Assembly: GCF_003725335.1 (NCBI RefSeq)
Contig: NZ_QIBY01000016.1
Span: 1-52,184 of the forward strand
Source of the DNA: Parvibacter caecicola
Lineage (GTDB): Bacteria > Actinomycetota > Coriobacteriia > Coriobacteriales > Eggerthellaceae
Direction: 5' to 3'
DNA: 52,184 nt
Positions 43,156 to 50,829 of the stretch are shown here, piece after piece (the stretch's first letter is position 1; every line of letters starts with the position of its first letter). The position numbers were made by a program, and so were the translations under genes. A model generated the notes under the pieces. That model saw nothing but the letters and a program-made list of their open reading frames with translations, was not told where the DNA came from and ran no database searches.

Positions 43156-44417
43156 ATGAGGGAACCTAAAGAGCAGGCCGTCGAAAAATCGGTTTCCGCT
43201 GTTCTGTCGGAGGCGAATCCGGTCCTCTATTTCGGGCTTGGGTTGTTCCAGGTGGGGATGACAACGCGGTGGCTCCCCTTGGGCGCGGGGCCATCTGCCG
43301 GCGCAGCGGACATGCAGTCGCTCCTCCTGCTCTCCTGCTCATCACCTGGGCTGTTAGGTGCATCGAGTCCGGTAGTGTGCTGGATTTCACCCTGGCGTTC
43401 CTCGTCGCAGTAGTTGGCCTCGCTGTCTGCAGCCTGCTTTCTTCCTCTGGCCTGATGGGTTCGGCAACAGCCACCGTGCTCTCGCTGTTGCCCACGGCTT
43501 TTTCGGTGCTGCTGCTGTTTTTTGCAAAAGGGAAGAGCGCTGGTAATAGCTGGATGTCTGAGGGCTGGTCGCAAAACCTGAGTTCCTTCATGCTGAAGGT
43601 GGGGCTGGGCGCTCTGTTGGTGAGCATGGCGAACGAGATGATAAAGCTTTTGCGCCCAGAGCACGCGGCGGCGGTGCTGAAGAGCGGGGCTGAAAGCTGG
43701 ATAATGGTTGCCATCATGGCGGTCATCACAGCGGGCGTGATACACCAACTGCGCTCAGGTAAGCCTTCTGGTTTCTACTTTATTTGCAAGTGCGCTGTGG
43801 TGCTCTGCGTGATAGGGGCGCTATTGTTCCCTTATGCGGGAGTGGCTTCTTCGCTGCTTTTCTCCGTGAGCACCGCCGGTCGCCAATGCCTACAGCTGCT
43901 TGTGTGGATGATCGTCTATCTGGCGTGCCGAAAGCACAGGCTTTCTGCGGTGGCGTTCTTTAGCTTTATGAGCGTAGCCTGGAACGGCGGCTCCCTTGCC
44001 GGCAGCGCTCTCTTCGACGCCTTTTGGGACATGGGTCCGTTCGAGCCTATTCTGGGCGATGAGCTCGTTTCGGTGGCAGCCGTTCTTTTGCTGGTGATTG
44101 CCTATGTATTCCTATTTTCCGAAAAAGACAGCGACCTTATGTTTGGCGAAGATCGCACCGCGAAAAAGGAGCGCGTTTTCCATCAGGTATGCGAGGACAT
44201 GTGCGAGAAGGGGCGGCTCACAAATCGCGAGCAGGAAGTGTTCTGCCTTCTGGCCAAGGGTGCGCCCGTTTCTGCGATAGAGGAGAAGCTCTACATTTCT
44301 TCCAGCACGGTGGCTACCCACATGAAACACATCTATCAGAAGCTGGGGGTTCATTCGCGCGGCGAGCTGTACGACCTTGTGGATAACGCCCTCAAAATGC
44401 AGGCCCCTGAAAAATAG
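43156..44417 (+). pseudogene. Multi-span LuxR-type regulator with a frameshift (cluster III)
   Basis: ATG 43156 (GGGAGG upstream) encodes an N-terminus typical of these regulators (NPVLYFGLGLFQVGMTTRW). Around 43315-43345, in a CTCCTCCTGCTCTCCTGCTC tract, the sensible reading moves to the frame that continues (ALLLITWAVRCIESGSVLDF) through about ten membrane segments to a LuxR helix-turn-helix at the C-terminus (LTNREQEVFCLLAKGAPV..YISSSTVATHMKHIYQKLGVHSRGEL). One missing base (or two extra) in that tract would give one protein of about 420 residues. This is either a real inactivation, phase variation at the CTC/CTG tract, or a sequencing error. It precedes the cluster III MopB by 130 bases on the same strand and is its likely regulator. 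Confidence 0.8.
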
Positions 44418-44547
44418 CCCCCTGATAAGGGGAAACGAGAAAATCCCATACAACAGGGGATAGGCTCCCCTGGGGCAAGGGATGGCAGGCGGCCTTCTTG
44501 TTGGTAGTTTTTGCGCCGTAGCGTAACGCCAACAGAGGAGGTTGAAT

Positions 44548-47406
44548 ATGAGTACGCTAACCATGACCCGGCGCTCGCTGATCAAGGCCAGTGCGTTGTT
44601 TGGGGCAATTGCTGTGGCTGCGGGTCCGAAGCCTATGCAGGCCTTGGCCGCGGCTGACGGGCCCTCGGCTCCAACGGAAGTGAAACGCGTTCGTTCTTGC
44701 TGCCGCGCGTGTGGCAAGATGGAATGTGGCGTTTGGGTGACGGTGGAAAACGGCCGCGCGGTGAAGGTCGAAGGCGATGAGAGCGCCTGGCATTCCCGCG
44801 GCAACTGCTGCAGCAAATCGCAATCGTCGCTGCAGGCGGCCTATCATCCCGACCGGTTGAAGCACCCGCTCAAGCGCACCAACCCAAAAGGGGAAGACCC
44901 CGGCTGGCAGCGAATTGGCTGGGACGAGGCTTTCCGCACGATTGGCGACAAGGTTAATGAGACGATTGCAAAGTACGGCGGCCAGTCCATTTTCAGCATG
45001 ATAGGCACCAGCCGCATTTGGTCGATGTCGGGCGGCAATGCCATGACCTACTACTTCGAGTCGCCCAACGTGCATTACGCCAGCCAGATTTGCAAGGGGC
45101 CGCGTTTCGTGGGCACGCGAATCAGCTCATACGACGGCATGTTCTGGCTTGCTACCACCGAAATGCCTCGGGTGTATGTGCAGTGGGGCGGCGCGTCCGA
45201 GATTTCCAACTACGATGACTCTTGCCGGTCTACGGTGGACGCGGCTTCATCTGCCGACACTCACATCATTGTGGACCCGCGCATGACGGGCATGGGCAAG
45301 GAATCCGATATCTGGTGTCCCGTGCGGCCCGGCACCGACGGCGCCATGGCGCTTTCGTGGGCGAACGTCATCATCGAAAACGAACTTTATGACGACCTCT
45401 ACGTGAAGCGGTGGACCAACGGCCCGTTCCTCTATTGCGCCGACATCGAGCCCACTGGGTTCGAGACAAAAGCACCTTCCACGCGCATGTTTGAGGTGAA
45501 AACGAGGCTGCTGAAAGAGTCGGACATCAAAGACGGCGGCAGCCCGAAGCGCTTTATGATTTGGGACAACCTTTTGGAGGCCCAAGGGAAGAGCGGCAAC
45601 GACTGCCTGACGTTTTATGATGTTGATCTGGGGAATTTTGAAGGCGAGGGCCCGTGGACCCCTCAAACCCAGGGCAAGCAGTCCGAGCAATATGCGCCGG
45701 GCGCCGTGCCGGGATTTTTGCCCGACCCTGTTCAGTTCAGCCCTGAGAAAGACCCCGCGCTTTACGGCGAATTCGAGGTGACCCTGAAGAGCGGCGCATC
45801 CGCCAAGGTGGTTCCCGTTTGGCAGCTGTATGCGGAAAGGTGCGCCGAATACGCTCCGGAAAAGGCGGAAGGGATCACCGGCGTTCCCGCCGAAACGATT
45901 CGCAAGGCCGCCCTTGCCTATGGGCAGCGGCTCGACCCCTCTACCGGTTACGGCAATGGTGGCATCCAGTACATGCTGGCCATCGAGCACTCGGGCAACG
46001 CGGTACAGAACGTGCGCTGCTTTGACTCGCTGGTGGGCATCACGGGCAACTTCGATACTCCCGGCGGCAACCGCGGCGGCACCAAGGGCGGCTGGGGAAG
46101 CCAGTTTACCCCGGGCGGTAAGATGAACCCGCCCGAGATTACGGAGAAGATTCTCGGCAAAGACCAGTTCCCTCTGCTGTATCCGTGGCTGGGCATGTTC
46201 TCCGACGCACGCACGGTGCTCGAAGCCATTGAAACGGGCAAGCCCTATGGCATGCATTTGTGCATGCTGTCTTCCGGCGACCATATGAACATGGTGAACG
46301 CCAGCTACGCCTGGGAACAGTTGAAGAAGCTGGACTTCATGTTCGCCTCCGAGTTGTGGCATGCGCCCACGTCTCAGTTGTCAGACATCCTTCTGCCGGT
46401 GCATCATTGGCTTGAGGTGGACTGCGTGCGCATCAGCCAAGGCGCAACGGGCGTGGAAGGCGCCACCTGCCGCGCCATCGAGCCGCCATCGGACACCATG
46501 TGGGACATCGATATCTATACCAACGTGGTGAAGGCGATGGGCAAGGAATGGCTGTCAACGGCGGAGAGCGACTATCCCACGGGGGAGGAACAGCTCTCGG
46601 AAACCACGAAGAAAGCCTACGGTATGACCTGGCAGGAATTCCGCCAGCACTTCCAGGACAACGGCTGGACCGACTGCAAGGAGAAATACCCCGACACTTG
46701 GGGAACCTATCGGCGCTACGAAACCGGCCAGTACATGGCAGGAAGCCCTGGCTTCTGGACCCCCACCCAAAAGCAGGAGATTTGGTCCACGGTGCTCGAA
46801 ACCTATATGCCCGACAGTGGATTCGAGCTACCCAGCTACAAAGAGCCGCCCCACAGCCCCATTGCCGATCCAGAGCTGTGCCAGGAGTACCCCTACGTGA
46901 TGACCACCGGGCGCCGCATCCCCGTTTACTTCCACAACGAGCATCGCCAGCTGCCCTGGTGTCGCGAGCAATGGCCCGTGCCGAGAGTGGAAATCAACCC
47001 CGAAGACGCGGCCGAGTTGGGCATCAACCAAGGCGATTGGGTTTGGATTGAGTCAAAATGGGGCAAGGTACGCCAAACCGCCGACTTGTACTACGGCATC
47101 GACAAGGGCGTTATCAACTGCGAGCACCAGTGGTGGCTACCCGAGTTCTCCAGCCCTTCGAAGGGATTTGAGCTGGTGAATATCAACTGCCTGATGGACA
47201 AAGACGCCCAATGCCCCATCGGCGGTGCCACCAATATCCGAGCCGTGCCGGTGAAGCTGTATAAGGCAACTCCTGAGAACTCTCCCAATGGAAACCCGAC
47301 TCCCTGTGACATCGATGGCACGCCCATGATTTCCACGCCCGACGACCCGCGTCTCAAGGCGTGGCTGCCAGGCGGAACCGGCACCGATCAGCATTACGAG
47401 GATTAG
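44548..47406 (+). CDS. Catechol-dehydroxylase-like molybdopterin oxidoreductase (cluster III)
   Basis: 952 residues from ATG 44548 (GAGGAGG seven bases upstream; a TTG six bases earlier is less likely). Tat signal TRRSLIKA (7-14), then CCRACGKMEC (Cys 52, 55, 60) with Cys 87 or 88. Core blocks are GTSRIWSMSGG, QICKGPRF, VQWGGASEISNYDDSCR, GYGNGGIQYMLAIEHSGNAV and TTGRRIPVYFHNEHRQLPWC. It is closer to the E. lenta dopamine dehydroxylase type than the cluster I enzyme as far as I can judge from remembered family motifs. Such enzymes remove a catechol hydroxyl reductively. The actual substrate is unknown. The ferredoxin gene follows after nine bases. Confidence 0.9.
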   Translation: MSTLTMTRRSLIKASALFGAIAVAAGPKPMQALAAADGPSAPTEVKRVRSCCRACGKMECGVWVTVENGRAVKVEGDESAWHSRGNCCSKSQSSLQAAYHPDRLKHPLKRTNPKGEDPGWQRIGWDEAFRTIGDKVNETIAKYGGQSIFSMIGTSRIWSMSGGNAMTYYFESPNVHYASQICKGPRFVGTRISSYDGMFWLATTEMPRVYVQWGGASEISNYDDSCRSTVDAASSADTHIIVDPRMTGMGKESDIWCPVRPGTDGAMALSWANVIIENELYDDLYVKRWTNGPFLYCADIEPTGFETKAPSTRMFEVKTRLLKESDIKDGGSPKRFMIWDNLLEAQGKSGNDCLTFYDVDLGNFEGEGPWTPQTQGKQSEQYAPGAVPGFLPDPVQFSPEKDPALYGEFEVTLKSGASAKVVPVWQLYAERCAEYAPEKAEGITGVPAETIRKAALAYGQRLDPSTGYGNGGIQYMLAIEHSGNAVQNVRCFDSLVGITGNFDTPGGNRGGTKGGWGSQFTPGGKMNPPEITEKILGKDQFPLLYPWLGMFSDARTVLEAIETGKPYGMHLCMLSSGDHMNMVNASYAWEQLKKLDFMFASELWHAPTSQLSDILLPVHHWLEVDCVRISQGATGVEGATCRAIEPPSDTMWDIDIYTNVVKAMGKEWLSTAESDYPTGEEQLSETTKKAYGMTWQEFRQHFQDNGWTDCKEKYPDTWGTYRRYETGQYMAGSPGFWTPTQKQEIWSTVLETYMPDSGFELPSYKEPPHSPIADPELCQEYPYVMTTGRRIPVYFHNEHRQLPWCREQWPVPRVEINPEDAAELGINQGDWVWIESKWGKVRQTADLYYGIDKGVINCEHQWWLPEFSSPSKGFELVNINCLMDKDAQCPIGGATNIRAVPVKLYKATPENSPNGNPTPCDIDGTPMISTPDDPRLKAWLPGGTGTDQHYED

Positions 47407-47415
47407 GAGGTAGAG

Positions 47416-48078
47416 ATGACTCAGTATTCAATCGTTACGGACCTTAATCGCTGCGTTGGGTGCCTGGCTTGTTCGGTGGCTTGCAAGGTGGTCAACGATG
47501 TGCCGGTGGGCAACTACTGGAACAAGGTTTTGCGCGTGGGGCCAAACCCCGTTGAGGGTGGCAGCGGCCACTTCCCCGATGTGGAGATGTACTACCTGCC
47601 TATGCAGTGCCAGCATTGCGAAGAACCCGCTTGTGTGAGCGTTTGCCCCACTAATGCCTCCCACAAACTGGAAGACGGTACGGTGCAAATTGACAAATCG
47701 AAGTGTATCGGATGCCAATTCTGCGCTATGGCATGTCCCTATAACGTGCGCTACTTGAACGAGGAAGAGAAAGTGGTGGAGAAGTGCACCCTCTGCGAGC
47801 AGAAAGTGGCGCAAGGCGAGTTGCCCCACTGCGTGACCATGTGCGGAGGCCGTGCCCGTTTCTTCGGAGATTTGGATCAGGGGATTGACGGCTTTCTTGC
47901 ACCGGGCGACTACGAGTCGTTGGATGGGAGCAAGGACTACGACGCGGTGCACGCTTCGCGTGTGACGCTGAAGGAAATCGCGGAGCCGTACGGGCAAGAC
48001 GAGGTGCATCGCGTGCCCGATGTGGGCAATCGGCCCTCGTTGGTGTACATCCTGCGAGGGCGAACCTGGAAAGCCTAG
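47416..48078 (+). CDS. Four-cluster ferredoxin subunit (DmsB-like, cluster III)
   Basis: 220 residues, GGAGG five bases upstream. Cys groups CVGCLACSVACK, CQHCEEPACVSVCP, CIGCQFCAMACPYNVRYL and CTLCEQKVAQGELPHCVTMC. It is strongly similar along its whole length to the cluster I subunit (both begin MTQY then IVTDLNRCVGC and end HR/HHLPDVGNxPS..YILR), so the two clusters are probably duplicates of one ancestral pair. It passes electrons to the MopB. No anchor gene follows. Confidence 0.95.
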   Translation: MTQYSIVTDLNRCVGCLACSVACKVVNDVPVGNYWNKVLRVGPNPVEGGSGHFPDVEMYYLPMQCQHCEEPACVSVCPTNASHKLEDGTVQIDKSKCIGCQFCAMACPYNVRYLNEEEKVVEKCTLCEQKVAQGELPHCVTMCGGRARFFGDLDQGIDGFLAPGDYESLDGSKDYDAVHASRVTLKEIAEPYGQDEVHRVPDVGNRPSLVYILRGRTWKA

Positions 48079-48097
48079 CGGGAAGCGGTGTGTAGTT

Positions 48098-48129
48098 AAA
48101 AGGGCGGAGCAGATTGCTCCGCCCTTTTT
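48098..48129. terminator. Bidirectional terminator after cluster III
   Basis: AAAAGGGCGGAGCA, gat, TGCTCCGCCCTTTTT. It serves the ferredoxin gene and the convergent small gene at 48170. Confidence 0.9.
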
Positions 48130-48169
48130 CATGGGGGGCTGCTCTGCGTGGCGTGGGCGCAAGGGGCAG

Positions 48170-48322
48170 CTACTCGTCTTCGTTGTCCCACGCGCCGGGC
48201 AACACGGGAACGCCGTCCTCATCAAGAGGGGCTTTGAGGGCAATCGAGGCAATCGCGTCGCATGGCGGAAGATTTTCCGTGCTAAGGTCAAAGGGGAGGG
48301 CTTCAGCTTCGACGGATTTCAC
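48170..48322 (-). CDS. Small acidic protein of 50 residues
   Basis: GTG 48322 is preceded by GGGAGG four bases away. The product (VKSVEAEALPFDLSTENLPP start, WDNEDE end) has balanced composition and GC-rich third positions typical of real genes here. A longer in-frame reading to 48460 looks non-coding and overlaps the region before hypB. It is convergent with cluster III and shares its terminator. No family is recognised. Confidence 0.5.
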   Translation of the reverse strand: MKSVEAEALPFDLSTENLPPCDAIASIALKAPLDEDGVPVLPGAWDNEDE

Positions 48323-48498
48323 GATCCTCCCTCTTTTCCTAAGTTTTCCTTTTTGGTCAAGGAGCGGCAATGGTGGCGAAAGCCCGCGTATGGCCAGAAT
48401 GTCATGCGCCAGCCTTGTGCTTGGATTACTATGGTGACGAGCAAATGACCAACCGCCCAAAAGCGACGAATGCCGGGCCGGCGAGCGAAAGGACCCCC

Positions 48499-49179
48499 AT
48501 GGAGCAGAAGCGCGTTATTGAAGTGAAGAAGAACATCCTGGCCGCCAACGATGCGGCGGCGGATGCGTTCCGTGCGGCGCGCGCGGCGGAGGGCACCTTC
48601 TTTGTAGACGAAATGGCCTCGCCCGGCGCGGGCAAAACCACGCTGCTGCTGGCGGTGATTAAAGAGCTGCGCGCCCGCGGTGTGGAAAAGCTAGGCGTGA
48701 TCGAGGCCGACCTGGAATCCGATGTGGACGCCCTGAAAATCAAGGAAGCCGGCGTGCCGTCGGTTGAGCTGAACACCCGCGGTGTGTGTCACGTGGAGAT
48801 GAACATGGTGGACATGGCCTTCGCCGCTTTCGCCGGCCAGCAGTTCGAATACCTGTTCCTGGAGAACATCGGCAACCTGGTGTGCCCGGCCGACTTCGAC
48901 ACCGGCGCCCACACCCGCATCATGCTGCTGTCGGTGCCCGAAGGCTGGGACAAGGTGATGAAGTACCCGCCCATGTTCGCCGCCGTGGACGCGCTGATTG
49001 TAACTAAGTGCGATTACCTGCCGCTGAACCCCGATTTCGACATGGCGCGGCTGCACGAAGAGGCGCGTCGCCTGAACCCGCGGCTGGAGATTTTCGAGAC
49101 GTCTGCTCGCACCGGCGAAGGCATCCCCGCGCTGGTGGATTGGCTGCAAGCCCAGCGCGCCGCGAAGGTGCAGGGGTAA
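48499..49179 (+). CDS. hypB: Hydrogenase/urease-type nickel insertion GTPase HypB
   Basis: 226 residues from ATG 48499 (AAAGGA upstream; earlier ATG 48445 is possible). SIMIBI GTPase: P-loop ASPGAGKTTLL, EADLESDVDALKIKEAG, metal-binding RGVCHVEMNMV, ENIGNLVCPADFD and base-recognition TKCDYLP. HypB supplies Ni to [NiFe]-hydrogenase maturation with HypA. No other hyp or hydrogenase gene is present in the window, so it acts with partners elsewhere. The N-terminal His/Cys-rich nickel store of some HypBs is absent. Confidence 0.93.
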   Translation: MEQKRVIEVKKNILAANDAAADAFRAARAAEGTFFVDEMASPGAGKTTLLLAVIKELRARGVEKLGVIEADLESDVDALKIKEAGVPSVELNTRGVCHVEMNMVDMAFAAFAGQQFEYLFLENIGNLVCPADFDTGAHTRIMLLSVPEGWDKVMKYPPMFAAVDALIVTKCDYLPLNPDFDMARLHEEARRLNPRLEIFETSARTGEGIPALVDWLQAQRAAKVQG

Positions 49180-49215
49180 CGCCTCGAACTGCGCTGTACG
49201 CCCCTGCGGCTGAGT

Positions 49216-49394
49216 TAGGCAGAGATAAAGTCTCTGCCCTACGAACGGCCAACGTCGGGCCTCAGCGGGGACGGGCCGCTGCGCCGGATTTCGGCGGGGG
49301 CGTTTCGGATTCGCCGAGGCGAGCGGATTGCCCATGGTTTCTGCGGTTGCCCCGCGCGCCCGTTTTTTCGTAAGGCAGGCATTCTATGTCTGCC
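49216..49394. repeat. Two GGCAGAGAT-type palindromes
   Basis: TAGGCAGAGA, taaag, TCTCTGCCCTA at 49216-49241 and a diverged GGCAGGCAT, tct, ATGTCTGCC at 49374-49394. They occupy the 330-base gap between hypB and the hydrolase, which holds no gene. Confidence 0.75.
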
Positions 49395-49512
49395 TCGCCC
49401 GCGCCTACGGGTTATTAACGGAAATTCAGCGGTTTTGCTGCGGCTGAAGGGCCGCCGAATGCTTGCGCTAGCATGGGAAGTGTGTTTTGTCCTTTGAACG
49501 AACGGAGGCCCC

Positions 49513-50829
49513 ATGGCAATGAGCAAACTGGCGCAGAAGGCGGTGGCCGCTATCACGCGCCTGCAGCCCGACCCTTCCGAAGGCTACCTGGCCCAGCGCA
49601 AGGCCGAAGACGCCGCCGGCAAGCTGACGGTGGCCAGCCCCCGCTGCCGCATCGACAACCTAAGCGTAACCGCCGACGACGGCTACGAGATTCCCTGCCG
49701 CGTGTTCACCCCGCTTGACGTGGACTTTTCGCTGCGCACCGGCCTCAAGGTAACCGACGACTACCGCGGCACCATCCTGTTCTTCCACGGCGGTGGCTGG
49801 GCCAACGGCGACGTGGACTTCTACAGCGACGCCTGCATGCGCACGGCGTTGAAGCTGGAGCGGCGCGTGGTGGCGGTGGAATACCGCCGCAGCCCCGAGT
49901 TCAAATTCCCGCGTCCGCTGATGGACTGCTACAACGTGGCCTGCGCGCTGTTCGCCAAGCAGCTGCTGCCGGACGTGCGCGTGCCCCGTATCGTGCTGAT
50001 GGGCGACTCCGCCGGCGGCAACCTGGCGGCCGGCGTGGCGTGCCTGGCCCGCGACCGCGGCGACTTCCGTCCCAACAACATGGTGCTGCTGTACCCGCTC
50101 ACCTACAGCGATCACAGCCCGGCCACCATTTTCGATTCGGTGCGTGAAAACGGCGAAGGCTTCATCCTCACCCGCGAGGCCATTGTGGACTACACCGACA
50201 TGTATATCAACGGCCCCGAGGATTTGGAGAACCCGCTGCTGGCGCCGCTACTGACTCCTGACCTGGGGAATCTGCCGCGCACGCTGGTGATAACCGCCGA
50301 GTACGACCCGCTGCGCGACGAGGGCGAGGCGTTTGCCGCGCGGCTGGAGGCCGACGGCACCGAGGTGGAGTGCGTGCGCATCCGCGACGCCGTGCACGGT
50401 TACTACCTGTACCCGTCGGTGCTGTCGTTCGTGCGCGATACCTATGATTTGCTGGAGGAATTCTTGAACACGGCCAGTCCCGAGCACGGGGGGAAGGGGC
50501 CGTTCGGCCAGGCGGCGGCTGGGTCGGGCGCAGCTGCGGCGGCAGGGGCGGCCGGTTCGAATGCGAACGGGGCCGCCGGCGCAGGAGAGGCGCCGGGTGC
50601 GAGTGGCGTTTCCGGGGAGCCGAGCAAGGGCGCAGCCGAAGCGGCTGGCCGCGGGCCGAAGCACGCGGCGGCTTTCAAGGGCGCAGATTCTGCGGCTGAC
50701 GAGGTTCCCGAGAACCCGCTTTCCGCATTGCTCAAGCCCGTGGCGGAATCACTGGGGCTGGGGGGCGCGTTTTCGCAGGAGGGCAGGAAGCGATGGATAA
50801 AGTTGCTTGGTACCGACTCGACAATGTAG
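49513..50829 (+). CDS. Alpha/beta hydrolase (HSL-type esterase) with low-complexity tail
   Basis: 438 residues. Oxyanion motif FFHGGGWANGD near 91, nucleophile elbow GDSAGGNLA near 163, acid YDPLRDEG near 260 and catalytic His in DAVHGYYLYP near 294: the complete triad of the hormone-sensitive-lipase family of carboxylesterases. After about 320 the sequence becomes Ala/Gly-rich for 80 residues, then ends in a more ordered segment (NPLSALLKPVAESLGLG). It overlaps the acyltransferase gene by 37 bases, so the two probably act together, for example in ester formation and hydrolysis of a lipid. Confidence 0.9.
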   Translation: MAMSKLAQKAVAAITRLQPDPSEGYLAQRKAEDAAGKLTVASPRCRIDNLSVTADDGYEIPCRVFTPLDVDFSLRTGLKVTDDYRGTILFFHGGGWANGDVDFYSDACMRTALKLERRVVAVEYRRSPEFKFPRPLMDCYNVACALFAKQLLPDVRVPRIVLMGDSAGGNLAAGVACLARDRGDFRPNNMVLLYPLTYSDHSPATIFDSVRENGEGFILTREAIVDYTDMYINGPEDLENPLLAPLLTPDLGNLPRTLVITAEYDPLRDEGEAFAARLEADGTEVECVRIRDAVHGYYLYPSVLSFVRDTYDLLEEFLNTASPEHGGKGPFGQAAAGSGAAAAAGAAGSNANGAAGAGEAPGASGVSGEPSKGAAEAAGRGPKHAAAFKGADSAADEVPENPLSALLKPVAESLGLGGAFSQEGRKRWIKLLGTDSTM

